Shown here piece by piece: positions 1 through 8,100 of a stretch of DNA of 16,478 bases. The notes under the pieces were generated by a model. It had not been told where the DNA came from and made no database searches. It was given only the letters and a program-made list of their open reading frames with translations. A program made the translations under genes and the position numbers. Each line of letters begins with the position of its first letter. Within the stretch, counting starts at the first letter, position 1. The stretch covers positions 1 to 16,478 of the forward strand of contig CALAMB010000339.1 of NCBI GenBank assembly GCA_937925645.1. Reading direction: 5' to 3'. The DNA is from an uncultured Acidobacteriota bacterium. Its GTDB lineage: Bacteria > Acidobacteriota > JAAYUB01.

Positions 1-300
1 CACCGCGGCGGCCATGGCCTGGACGCCGGCGTCCCACTTGGCCTGCTTGTCGCGCAGGATGCCGGGCAGCTTGGCTTTCTCCAACTCGGTCAGGTGCGCC
101 CGGATCTGGGGCGACAGCTCCTTCATCAGGGCCAGGTCCTTGTTGGGCCAGGCGTTGTGCCACAGCGGGTAGATCACGTCGTGGAACGCGAACAGGGCGG
201 GCACGTCGGACTTGACGTCCGACGGATCGGTGGGGATCGCCCACGCCGCCAGCATCAGCACGGCGACGAGGCCGAACAGCAGACGGGAACGCGTATTCAT
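1..300 (-). CDS. Partial secreted protein of unknown function with conserved His residues
   Basis: The first 100 codons of a gene that runs off the left edge are visible; there is no stop codon. The product begins MNTRSRLLFG and has a hydrophobic stretch at residues 7-21, a Sec signal peptide probably cut just after AWA. The mature part looks helical and carries FHDVIYPLWH (H40, H48) and then KLPGILRDKQAKWDAG at 77-92. I have the impression of a small periplasmic helical family in Acidobacteriota-like genomes, but I cannot name it. The spaced histidines might bind metal or heme; that is only inference. The ATG is preceded by GGAGG six bases upstream and by a good promoter at 362-389, so this gene probably begins its own transcript rather than continuing the upstream unit. 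Confidence 0.75.
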   Translation of the reverse strand, partial: MNTRSRLLFGLVAVLMLAAWAIPTDPSDVKSDVPALFAFHDVIYPLWHNAWPNKDLALMKELSPQIRAHLTELEKAKLPGILRDKQAKWDAGVQAMAAAV

Positions 301-361
301 GAAGCCTCCAGAGGTTTGGTTTGCGGACCTGGATCTTGTGCGGCAGCCCTGCCGCCCGCCC

Positions 362-389
362 ATTCTAGCCGCCGCGGCCGGTTTGTCAA
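362..389 (-). promoter_or_regulatory. Sigma70-like promoter of the gene at 1-300
   Basis: On the minus strand TTGACA (384-389) is followed after 16 bases by TAGAAT (362-367), which matches the consensus at 6/6 and 5/6 positions. The predicted transcript would begin near 355 and leave a leader of about 55 bases before the ATG at 300. This is the best promoter match in the window. Confidence 0.6.
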
Positions 390-445
390 GGTTCCGGTCG
401 GCGGCAGTCGCGGTTAAGATGCCCGGCCGGCGAAGAAAGACGGTC

Positions 446-934
446 CTACTTGCGCGCCCGCTCCTCTTTTTCCCGCGCGAAGTCCTTCTCGGCGGCCCGC
501 AGCACCCCCGGCGGGATGCCGGCTTTGCGGGCCAGTTCCTTGAAGTGCGCGAAATCGTCCTTGGCATCCCGCAAGCGCTGCATGTAGGCGTTGGATGCCA
601 GGAGGCCCTGTTTGTTCCATTCCAGAACGCGGGTCTCCATCTCGTCGATCTGGGCCAGGTACCCCTTGAACTTCTTGAAGTAGAACTCCTCGTTGGCCGT
701 CCGTTCCGGTCCGCCTGCAGCCGGCGTCATGGTGGTGCCGTCGTAGACGGGCGCGGCCGCAGGTTCCTTTTTGACCGATTTGAGGTGGTCGTTGGTGATG
801 ACCACCGTCGCCTTCTTCTCCTTCGAGTTTTTGCTCTTCCGGGCCACGTCGGCCACGCTCTGGCCGGACGCGCCGGCCGCCAGCAGCAGGACCAGCGCGG
901 TCAGCGCCGTCGCCCGAAGGCGGGATCTGTTCAT
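446..934 (-). CDS. Small secreted protein with SVADVARK/KKATVVITND segment
   Basis: The product has 162 residues. A signal peptide (MNRSRLRATALTALVLLLAA) is followed by SVADVARKSKNSKEKK and ATVVITNDHLKSVKK, a basic segment I associate with secreted proteins of Acidobacteriota-like genomes; its role is unknown to me. The C-terminal two thirds are charged and probably helical or coiled (EEFYFKKFKGYLAQIDEMETRV and onward, ending EKEERARK), with no cysteines and no catalytic motif. An in-frame start at 991 exists, but the ATG at 934 has AGGAGG six to seven bases upstream and begins exactly at the signal peptide, so it was chosen. It is the last gene of the unit that starts with the DUF362 gene, 53 bases after the stop of the preceding gene. 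Function unknown. Confidence 0.8.
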   Translation of the reverse strand: MNRSRLRATALTALVLLLAAGASGQSVADVARKSKNSKEKKATVVITNDHLKSVKKEPAAAPVYDGTTMTPAAGGPERTANEEFYFKKFKGYLAQIDEMETRVLEWNKQGLLASNAYMQRLRDAKDDFAHFKELARKAGIPPGVLRAAEKDFAREKEERARK

Positions 935-987
935 CGCGGACCTCCTGGTTGCAGCCGTCGCCTCGGCGGACCGGGCACGCCGCCCCG

Positions 988-1899
988 TCACCGCGGCAGG
1001 GCCGGTTGCCGCTTCAATCGCACCCGGATGTCGAGTCGGGCGCCCTGGCGCGACACAACGCCGAACTTTCCCGAATAGTCGGCGAACACCAGCGCCCTGT
1101 CCGACCCCTTCAGCACCTTCAGATACGGGTCGAGCTGGGCGACCAGCTTGCGGAACGCCTCCCGCGCCGCCGCCTCCGACGGGTAGTCGACGCGCATTCG
1201 GGTGTAGTCACCGCCCTCGCCGTCGTCGTACCGCGCCACCGCGGCGGTGGCCGTCCGGCCCAGGCTGAGGATGTTGCCGTCACCGAAGGTGAAGATGGGG
1301 CTCATGCCGTACGGGCCCCGGACCAGCCGCAGCGTGTCGGGGAGCTGCCCCTCGGCCGGCAGCCGCCTCAGCAGGGGCACGGTGGCGTCCGGCGGGAGCC
1401 GCCGGGCGATGGCCTGCCCGATCGCGGTCAGCACGGGCCGCAGTTCGCTGCCGCCGGCCAGGTTGTTGACGATCACCAGGTAGCGGTTCTGCTGGAGCAT
1501 GAGCTGGTAGGCGTCCACGGTGTGCCGGGCCGGGATGCCGGGATCGCGCTGCTCCCGCCCGCACTTGGCCAGGTAGATGCCGGCGCCCGCGGCCGGATCG
1601 GTCATCCGGTACACCTCCACCGCCAGCTCCGCTGCGTCCTTGTGGAAATGCTGCAGGGTCAGGGCCTCGAAGCCGAACTCGAGGAACAGCTCGGCGCCCC
1701 CGTCGATGTAGTTGTACAACTCGCCGGGGCCGTACACCCGCTGGGTCCCGGCGCGGGTCCAGCCCGGCGCCGCGCCGTCAGGGGGGATCAGTCCGGGATC
1801 GCCGACGGCGCCGGCGGCCGCGGCCGCCAGCCAGAGGAGCGCGATGAGCGCGCCGACGGCCCGGCCGGAGCCGGGTCGTCGCTCGGTGCAGGTGCGCAT
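988..1899 (-). CDS. DUF6599-like secreted protein
   Basis: The product has 303 residues, with a basic N-terminus and a hydrophobic Ala/Leu-rich signal (ALIALLWLAAAAAGAVG). The mature protein carries QRVYGPGELYNYIDGGAELFLEFGF, which is the signature I know from DUF6599 proteins: a 'tyrosine - N/E - YI(D/N)GGAELYL - GF' block followed by a strand with EVYRMTDPAAGAGIYLA. Further blocks (LVIVNNL, MSPIFTFGDGNILSLG, ALVFADYSGKFGVVS) suggest a repeated alpha/beta fold. No catalytic residues are known for the family as far as I can recall. A GTG at 1908 is in frame, but the ATG at 1899 is better placed after GGGAGGT. It follows the DUF362 gene by 31 bases, and I expect the two to be co-transcribed and to act together outside the cytoplasm. 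Confidence 0.8.
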   Translation of the reverse strand: MRTCTERRPGSGRAVGALIALLWLAAAAAGAVGDPGLIPPDGAAPGWTRAGTQRVYGPGELYNYIDGGAELFLEFGFEALTLQHFHKDAAELAVEVYRMTDPAAGAGIYLAKCGREQRDPGIPARHTVDAYQLMLQQNRYLVIVNNLAGGSELRPVLTAIGQAIARRLPPDATVPLLRRLPAEGQLPDTLRLVRGPYGMSPIFTFGDGNILSLGRTATAAVARYDDGEGGDYTRMRVDYPSEAAAREAFRKLVAQLDPYLKVLKGSDRALVFADYSGKFGVVSRQGARLDIRVRLKRQPALPR

Positions 1900-1930
1900 G
1901 GGTTCCACCTCCCGCGGACGCTGCCGCGGC

Positions 1931-3136
1931 TCAGAGTTTCACGTACTGGATCCGGGCCGGATCGGCCACGCCCAGCCCCAGTTTCTCCGCGTAGTGGAGA
2001 TACTCCGTGTACCGGGGATGTTCGTTGACCGCCACGCCGGCCGCCTTCCGCTTCTCCACCATGTGCCGGTGCCCGATCATGTCCAGGGCGAAGGGATCGG
2101 TGGCGAAGTAGAGCGAGTGCCACGGGTAGACGAACTTGGCGTTCATCATGGGCCCGTCGTCGTACTGGCCCCGGATGCCGTCGATGATTGAGAGCACCAT
2201 CTTGTCCCGCACCCACGGCGCGGCGCACACCTCGGTGTTCACCCGGAAGAAGAGCGGGGCGTGCAGCCGGCCGGTGTTGCAGACGGCGCCGTAGCCGATG
2301 TTCTTGGTGACCATGGAGACGCCGTTGCCGGTGTTCTTGAACACGGCGATGTTGATGATCTTGGTGAGCTTTTCGGTGAGCAGCTTGCCGAAGTAGCTGT
2401 ACTCGCCGGCGAAGACGTGCTGGTTGAGGTAGAACTCGTCGTCCTTGTAGCCGCGCACCGCCTTCCCCTCGACCCCCCTGGCGAAGTAGAACGCCTTCGG
2501 GTCGAAGTTGGCCTCGCTGACATGGTGGCCCGCCGCGTCGCGCCACTTGGTCCCTTCTTCGTCCATGGTCTGCAGGCCCACGATGCCGATGCCGGGGAAG
2601 CGTTCGGGGGTGTACCGGGCCTCCGTCAGCATGAGATCGAAGCGGTCCCAGATGACGATCCGTTCCCGCGGCAGTCCGTTGGCGGTGAGCCACTCGATCA
2701 CGGCGTCCACCACCTCGTGGCGGGTGTTGATGAGGGGATAGCCCACCGGGTTGATCTTGATGCCCACGACGTCATCGGGATTGAAGAGCAGCTTGAAGCT
2801 GGCCGGCATGTCCTGGCCGGTGAGCCCGGTGATGCCTCGCTGCACCATCTGCCTGACCACCTCGGCCACCGGCTGGTCGTTGGCCAGGCAGGCGGGATCG
2901 GTCACATGGACCACCTTGCCGGGGAAGGGCCCGGGCAACGACCACGGCTTTTTGGGCACGGCCATGAACTCGGCGATGTTCGTCTCGACTTCCGCCGGCG
3001 GCGGCGTCCCCTGGCCGAATGACGGCCGGCCCAGCACCAGCCCGCCGGCGGCCGCCGAACCGACGCCCAGCGCCTTGACGAATGTCCGCCGCGACAGGCC
3101 GCGGTCCGTCGCCCGTCCGTTGTCACGTCCGCTCAT
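1931..3136 (-). CDS. DUF362 domain protein with Tat signal
   Basis: The product has 401 residues. It starts with a twin-arginine export signal (LSRRTFVKALG at 14-24, then a Gly/Ala-rich hydrophobic core), so it is probably exported folded, perhaps with a cofactor. The body shows DUF362-like blocks: DVVGIKINPVG, RIVIWDRFD, INIAVFKNTGNGVSMVTKN and SLYFATDPFALDMIGHRHMV. Many DUF362 proteins carry a ferredoxin-like 4Fe-4S domain. This one has no CxxCxxC cluster motif and very few cysteines, so the cofactor, if there is one, is not a classical ferredoxin cluster. The ATG is preceded by AGGAGG about nine bases upstream. It is the first gene of a three-gene unit with the DUF6599-like protein and the small secreted protein. 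The biochemical role of DUF362 is not established. Confidence 0.85.
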   Translation of the reverse strand: MSGRDNGRATDRGLSRRTFVKALGVGSAAAGGLVLGRPSFGQGTPPPAEVETNIAEFMAVPKKPWSLPGPFPGKVVHVTDPACLANDQPVAEVVRQMVQRGITGLTGQDMPASFKLLFNPDDVVGIKINPVGYPLINTRHEVVDAVIEWLTANGLPRERIVIWDRFDLMLTEARYTPERFPGIGIVGLQTMDEEGTKWRDAAGHHVSEANFDPKAFYFARGVEGKAVRGYKDDEFYLNQHVFAGEYSYFGKLLTEKLTKIINIAVFKNTGNGVSMVTKNIGYGAVCNTGRLHAPLFFRVNTEVCAAPWVRDKMVLSIIDGIRGQYDDGPMMNAKFVYPWHSLYFATDPFALDMIGHRHMVEKRKAAGVAVNEHPRYTEYLHYAEKLGLGVADPARIQYVKL

Positions 3137-3168
3137 GATTGGATGTCCTCCTCGAAATGAATGCGCGC

Positions 3169-3183
3169 CCGGTCCGTGACCGG
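3169..3183. other. Short hairpin between DUF4126 and DUF362 genes
   Basis: A perfect six-base-pair inverted repeat with a three-base loop (CCGGTC-CGT-GACCGG) sits in the 99-base gap between the stop of the upstream membrane-protein gene and the DUF362 start. There is no T-run, so it is not a convincing terminator. It may be part of the leader of the DUF362 transcript or chance in GC-rich DNA. Confidence 0.25.
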
Positions 3184-3235
3184 CTCAATCTTTGTACGCA
3201 GAAATTCGCGGCCGGGTTCGCGCCGCCGTCCGCGC

Positions 3236-3922
3236 TCAGGCGGGTGGCGCCGCGGCCGGCGGTCCGCCGGCCGGCGGCGCGGCCAGGTCCTGCCGGCACG
3301 ACGGGCAGACCACCGCCCCCGACCGGATGAGCTCACCGCACTTGGGGCACGGCACCCGCCACTCGGTCCCGCGCACGGCCAGCCAGACGCCGGCCAGGAC
3401 GACCCCGAGGAGCAGCAGGGCCGCGGCCACCGGCACCAGCACGGCCGCCAGCCCCACCACGCCCGAAAAGCCCGCCTCGCCCAAACTGAACACCTTGCCC
3501 AGCCCGTCGTGGACGCCGCCGGTGAGCTCCCGCACCGGCCGGCGGATCCGGTTGCGCAGGTAGTGCACGCCGGTGGCAGTGGCTCCGCCCAACAGCCCCG
3601 AGGCGCCGAGTTCCACCAGGCTCTGGTCCAGCGAGCCCACCACGGCGGCGAACGCGATGAAGCCGGCGATGAGCTTCGGCAGGTAGGCGGCCAGGTCGGA
3701 GTACTCGCCCAGGTCGGGGTGGGCGTCGATCCAGATTTCGAACACGATGAGGACGCCCAGGATCACCAGGACCGTGGGGTCGGCCATCCAGCGGAAGGCG
3801 GCCGAGAGCTCGAAGTATTTCGTGTGGTGGAGCAGGCCCAGCAGGAAGACGGGCACGAATGCCTTGGCGCCCGCGCCGCCGGCCACTCCGAACGCGGTCA
3901 GGTATTCCAGCACGTTGGTCAC
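3236..3922 (-). CDS. DUF4126-like membrane protein with C-terminal zinc ribbon
   Basis: The product has 228 residues. The N-terminal part resembles DUF4126: a first membrane segment with AGAKAFVPVFLLGLL, then VLVILGVLIVFEIWIDAHPDL, where the 'E-x-x-x-D-x-x-P' pattern follows a membrane helix, and two more hydrophobic stretches. A further strong membrane helix lies at about 155-183. After it comes a zinc ribbon with CPKC (192-195) and CPSC (206-209), then an Ala/Pro/Gly-rich tail. The fusion of a DUF4126-type membrane domain to a cytosolic zinc ribbon is visible in the sequence, but its role is unknown. The start is GTG, chosen because GGGAGGTGA lies five bases upstream and no ATG fits. It stands alone: 99 bases before the DUF362 gene, and preceded by a large repeat-filled gap. 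Confidence 0.75.
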   Translation of the reverse strand: MTNVLEYLTAFGVAGGAGAKAFVPVFLLGLLHHTKYFELSAAFRWMADPTVLVILGVLIVFEIWIDAHPDLGEYSDLAAYLPKLIAGFIAFAAVVGSLDQSLVELGASGLLGGATATGVHYLRNRIRRPVRELTGGVHDGLGKVFSLGEAGFSGVVGLAAVLVPVAAALLLLGVVLAGVWLAVRGTEWRVPCPKCGELIRSGAVVCPSCRQDLAAPPAGGPPAAAPPA

Positions 3923-3972
3923 GGCGTCACCTCCCGGGCCAGGATGCTGCCGGCATGGTTTGGCGCGGATCC

Positions 3973-3978
3973 ATTATA
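3973..3978 (-). promoter_or_regulatory. Possible -10 box of the DUF4126-like gene
   Basis: On the minus strand a perfect TATAAT lies about 50 bases before the GTG start of the DUF4126-like gene. The -35 region would fall at the edge of the hexamer repeat array and shows no good match (ATCACG at the 17-base spacing), so promoter strength might depend on the repeat edge. Confidence 0.35.
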
Positions 3979-4154
3979 TAACCGCAAGCGGGGATCGTGA
4001 TTGTAAACGTGATCGTAATCGCAATCGTGATCGTAATCGCAATCGTGATCGCAATCGTGATCGCAATCGCAATCGAGGCTCGAGACTCGAGGCTCGTTCC
4101 TGGAACGCGGACATCGGACGTCGGAAATCGGAAATCGGAAATCGGACCTGGGAC

Positions 4155-4186
4155 CTGGGTTCTGGGCCCTGGATCACAGAACCCAG
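4155..4186. other. Ten-base-pair inverted repeat inside mosaic M1
   Basis: CTGGGTTCTG (4155-4164) and CAGAACCCAG (4177-4186) form a perfect 10-bp stem around a 12-base loop. It lies about 150 bases downstream of the stop of the barrel gene on the minus strand and could end that transcript, but there is no T-run after it. Part of the left arm belongs to the GNYCTGG heptamer array, so the stem may be a by-product of the repeats. Confidence 0.4.
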
Positions 4187-4298
4187 ATCCACGTACCCAT
4201 TCACCCATTTACCCATTCACCCATTCACCCATTCACAATTCGAAATGCTCAATGACAAATGAAAAATGAAAGATGATCAATGTAAGACTCCTCTCCCG

Positions 4299-4337
4299 AT
4301 TCACCTATTCACCTATTCACCCATTCACCTATTCACC
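4299..4337. repeat. Octamer array containing the stop codon of the barrel gene
   Basis: Nearly five copies of attcacct/attcaccc in tandem. On the minus strand each unit reads GGTGAATR, and the TGA of the first unit is the stop codon of the beta-barrel gene. A sister array with the unit acccattc lies at 4195-4236. Confidence 0.8.
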
Positions 4338-5163
4338 AGATCTTAATCCTATAGCTCACCCCCGCGCTGAGCGATGTCTCGGAGACAAACATGCCCTGCA
4401 CGGCGAACGACCAGCCGTCGCCGAGGTCCACCTCCACGCCCGGCAGCACGGCGAGGTTCTTCTCGCGGGTGGTCCTGCCGTCGTAAGCGACGGTGATTTC
4501 CGGATACGGGGCGTACACCCAGAGGCCGTCCAGGTCGAAGTGGGAGTGGCAGTAGCCCAGGCCGACATACGGCGCGAACCGTCCGACGGGCCAGACCAGG
4601 ATTCCTGACGCGCTGGCCTGCCAGTACGTGACTGTGTCATCGGTCGCCCAACCGAGTGATTCGGCGGAGCTGCCGTCGGGCGCGTAGACCCAGTCCCCGA
4701 CATCGCGCGACGTGTAGCGGAGGTATTTCACCGCGGCGATGAGCTCGGGCCCCGCCGCATGCTTCCACAGCAGGGCCTTGCCGCCCACGTACCAGAGGAA
4801 CCGACGCCCGACGGTTCCATCCCAGTCGTTGACGCCCGCCTCTTCGCTGAGCCATCGACCACGGCCCGTCAGGCCGAGGCCGGCGTTGACGTTGACGCGG
4901 TCGTGGAGTCCCAGCGCCAGGGTTACGAGGAATTGTTCATCGTCCTCGAATTTGGCATCCTTCACATCGGTGGCCGAGGAATCGTCCCAGTAGGTCCGGG
5001 CCAGTTCGTAGTGCTCGAAATCCTGGAGGAAAATAAATCCGGCCTGCAGCCCCACCCCCAGATGCCCCTTGGGCACCAGACGGACGGGATTGCCGACGTC
5101 CTGGGCGGCGGCGGCAGTCAGGCAGGCGGCACCGATCAGCAGCAACAGCAGGTGGTGTTTCAC
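4333..5163 (-). CDS. Outer-membrane beta-barrel-type protein
   Basis: The product has 276 residues. A clear signal peptide (KHHLLLLLIGAACLTAAAA) is followed by alternating amphipathic strands typical of a small barrel: GHLGVGLQAGFIF, FLVTLALGLHDRVNVNAGLGL, RFAPYVGLGYCHSHF, NLAVLPGVEVDLGDGWSFAVQGMF. The chain ends SAGVSYRIKIW, with a C-terminal aromatic residue as expected for a BAM substrate. No specific family recognised; it could be a structural or transport barrel. The GTG at 5163 was chosen because GAGGAG lies seven bases upstream; an ATG at 5169 is also possible and adds two residues, but its spacing from the same site is about one base. The gene starts 23 bases after the stop of the GH81-like gene and is probably co-transcribed with it, perhaps helping uptake or export linked to glucan use. 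Its TGA stop (4333-4335) lies inside an octamer array. Confidence 0.75.
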   Translation of the reverse strand: MKHHLLLLLIGAACLTAAAAQDVGNPVRLVPKGHLGVGLQAGFIFLQDFEHYELARTYWDDSSATDVKDAKFEDDEQFLVTLALGLHDRVNVNAGLGLTGRGRWLSEEAGVNDWDGTVGRRFLWYVGGKALLWKHAAGPELIAAVKYLRYTSRDVGDWVYAPDGSSAESLGWATDDTVTYWQASASGILVWPVGRFAPYVGLGYCHSHFDLDGLWVYAPYPEITVAYDGRTTREKNLAVLPGVEVDLGDGWSFAVQGMFVSETSLSAGVSYRIKIW

Positions 5164-5186
5164 GGTCATTCTCCTCTCGCGGATCC

Positions 5187-8100
5187 TCAATGGTGCGGGG
5201 GCAGGACGGTTTTCACGGCGTAGCCGTGCTTCGGCACCGTCAGCGCCTCATCCAGCAGGCCGTCCTGGGAGGTGGTCTGGCCCACCCGCCACCAGTTCAC
5301 GGTGCAATCCGCGTCGTTGGGATTGCAGGCGACGACGGTGTAAAGTTTCTTGTCCGGATGGTAGAACACCGCCGCGGCCGGCTGGACCACCGCCTTCCCC
5401 TGGGCTTGAGAGGCGGCCACGGTCTTGGAGTAGCCGAAGTAAACGGGATCGGGGGATCCGTACTGGTCCAGCGCCCAGAAGAAGTTGATGAGCTCCACCG
5501 GCGTCTGGCGGTCGTCCAGGAAGTTGTTGGCCAGGTTGTTGCGCGACGCCTGCGTGCCGTCGCAGGTCATGGACCAGATCCACTGCCAGGGCGACAAGCC
5601 GTTCTGGCCCTTGAAATCCGGCCGGGGATCTTTGTAAATGGTGGACAGGCCCAGCAAAGCGCGCATCTGGTTCACCGAGGCCACGTAGGTCTTCAGGCCT
5701 GGGTTGCGCGAGTAGTCCCAGCCCTGGGAGGGGATGTCCTTCGTGTTCAGGATCTCCAGGGCCGCCTTCTGGAAGGCGCTCCCCCGGACGAAATCGAGCG
5801 TATGGGCCGACTGCGGGATCCACCCGTTGTCGCGGGCGCCGAGCGGCATGGCGTCGCCGTACATCGACTGCTGGATCACCGCCGCCTGGTGAATCTTCAT
5901 GCTCCAGGCCGTGTAGTTCGCCTTCGTCGCCGTCTCCGGCGTCACGCCCCAGTACCACCAGCCGGACCAGAAGGTGGTCCCGCGCGTCCAGTAGTTGCCG
6001 GCGCTGGGCCCGTCGCAGTTGGCGCTGGGCACCCAGTCGCCGCGGGCTGACCAGCGGGCTTCACCGGGGGTATAGGTCGGCGTGGAGTACATCTCCTCAG
6101 GCACCCGGATCTGGAGGTGGTCCGCCCAGTAGGCCTGGTAGTTGTAAAGCATGGTGGTGGCCAGGTACAGCCCGAGGTCCGCCACCGCCTGCCGCCCGGT
6201 GGCCTGGCCCCACAGGACCATGGCGGCGAACATCTGGTACGCCTCGCCGAAGGCGTTGTCGTTCTTCCCCTCCCAGTCGGCGACACCCTGGGTGCCGCTG
6301 GCGGAGGGAACGCCGTCGGTCCACGGCTGCCCCAGCCACTGGTCGAAGTAGTTGAACTTGGTGTAAGTGAAGCCGTCCACGGTCCAGAACTTCTGCGTCG
6401 CCGGGATCTGCGCGCTGGCCTGCAGCCCGGGATCGTGGGCCACGGTCATGACGAGCTGGTCGATCAGGGTGCCGAAGTGATCCTGGTGGAACATGTCGGT
6501 GTACGGATCGTCGGCCAGCGGGGCCTGCCAGGCCGCCTGGCTGGCGGCCATGGTGAGCCAGCCGTAGTTGTAGTGGTAGTCGGCGAAATGCGAGTTCAAC
6601 TCGAAGGTGTCCTCCACCAGCCCGGCCAGGTCCGTCGGCTGGGCGATGTAGGCCAGCCCGCCCCCGGGACCCGCGCCGGTGTTCGCGCAGCCGCTGGGAC
6701 ACACCAGGGCGGTGTTGCCGGGGTAGTAGAGCACGGCGCCGAGATCGGCGTCGTACATGAAGAACACGGGACAATCCGGGTTCGCCTGGCCCGCCTGGGG
6801 GTTGCCGCCGGAGCCCCAGCGCATGGTCGCGCTCTCCCGGGTGGCCAGGTCGAAAAAGTCATGGATCCCCTGCATGGCGAATCCGAACATCTCCTTCCCG
6901 TCATAGGACGGCTTCGACGTGTAACCCCACTGCGGCCGGATGGCGCTGAAGGCGATGTCCGACGCGGGTTTGCCCACGTCCGCGGACGGCTGCTCGGCCA
7001 GCGCCTTCAGGATGGGCAGCGTGGCGGCGATCTTGCGCAGTTGCCCGCCCGACTTGTACAGCCCGGCCTGGCCGCCGCCGTCCAGCTCGGTGAAGAGCGG
7101 CGGGTACATTTGCAATGCCGCGGTCCAGTCCCAGCAACTCATCCAGTTGATCACTTCCCAGACGTGCTTCTTCGTCGTGCTCCCGGGCAGCGTTTCCTGT
7201 TCCCCTTCGGCGACGGGCGGCATGTACGGCAGGATGTGGGCCAGAACGTAGTTGGTTCCGAAGCTCTGGCCGTGAATGGCCTTGAGCGCACCGTGGGCGG
7301 TCCAGTACGGGTAGAAGCCATTGTGGACGGTGGGCATCCGCCCCCAGAAGGGGCCATGCTCGGCTGCCGGATTCACGGGTTTGATCTCCGCCGTGGCCAT
7401 GTTGCCGGCGAACACCGCCCGGCCCTGGCCGTCGTTGAAATCGTCGTAGTGGTGGGGCATGAGGCAGAAGACTGTCTCGCTGCCGGCCGCTTCGCCCACG
7501 GGGCCGCGGTTGGCGGTGGCGGCGGTGTAGGTCGTGGCCAGAAGGCCCCGATCGTGATGAATCGCGTAGGCCACCTGGGTATCCGTGACCGCGTTGAAGG
7601 CGAACGGAGCCAGCGCCACCGCCCAGGCGGCGGCGTTGGCGCGCGCCTCGTCGCGGGTGGGCGCGCGGGCATCGTCGTACGGGTACTCCACCAGGGGCAG
7701 GGCGGCGACGACGTAGTGCCACGCCGCTCCGGCCGGCAGGTCCGCCGCCGGCGACAGGAACACGCCCTGGCTCTCCGAAGTGCCCACCGTCTTGATCTGC
7801 GCGGGCACCGCCGTGGTGGTGCCCTTGTCGTAGAACACCGCCATGTACCGGTAGACGGTGATTTTCGGGTTGGTGCCCAGCGCGTCGGCACCGGCCAGCA
7901 GCATCTCCCGGATCTCGAGCAGGTAGCAGCCGAGACCGGCGTTCACCGCCGCCGTGCGGTCCCCCAGGTCGATGGCGGCGAGCTGCCGGGCCGCCAGGTT
8001 GTCGCCGCGCTTGACCACGAACTGCATGCCGTTGCCCGCCGTCCAGCCGGTGTGGGCGAACCAGGCGAAGGGCGAGCCCTGGGCCATGGTGAGCCGGATC

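Larger units (their letters stand above)
3923..4332. repeat. Intergenic microsatellite mosaic M1 (about 410 bp, no gene)
   Basis: This gap is almost entirely made of short tandem arrays. In order on the plus strand: 14 hexamers of form RATCGY (3993-4076); heptamers cgaggct, cgagact, cgaggct (4074-4094); the palindrome cgttcctggaacg (4094-4106); three tcggaaa heptamers (4121-4141); four heptamers of form GNYCTGG (4145-4172); five octamers acccattc/acccattt (4195-4234); an AT-rich block (4250-4283); and a second octamer array (from 4299) that runs into the end of the next gene. Apparent open frames here only translate the arrays into Ile/Val/Ala or Arg/Asn/Asp repeats. There are no unique spacers between units, so it is not a CRISPR array. 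Part of it recurs inverted at 9061-9121. Confidence 0.85.

Noticed and set aside
212..1078. 288-codon plus-strand open frame opposite the small secreted protein gene
   Set aside because: Antisense shadow; the minus-strand gene has a signal peptide and ribosome site.
3747..4262. Open frames across mosaic M1 encoding Ile/Val/Ala or Arg/Asn/Asp repeats
   Set aside because: They merely translate the hexamer array in several frames and on both strands; no ribosome site or conserved sequence.
3993..4337. CRISPR array
   Set aside because: Units are 6-8 bases in direct tandem with no unique spacers and no cas gene in the window.
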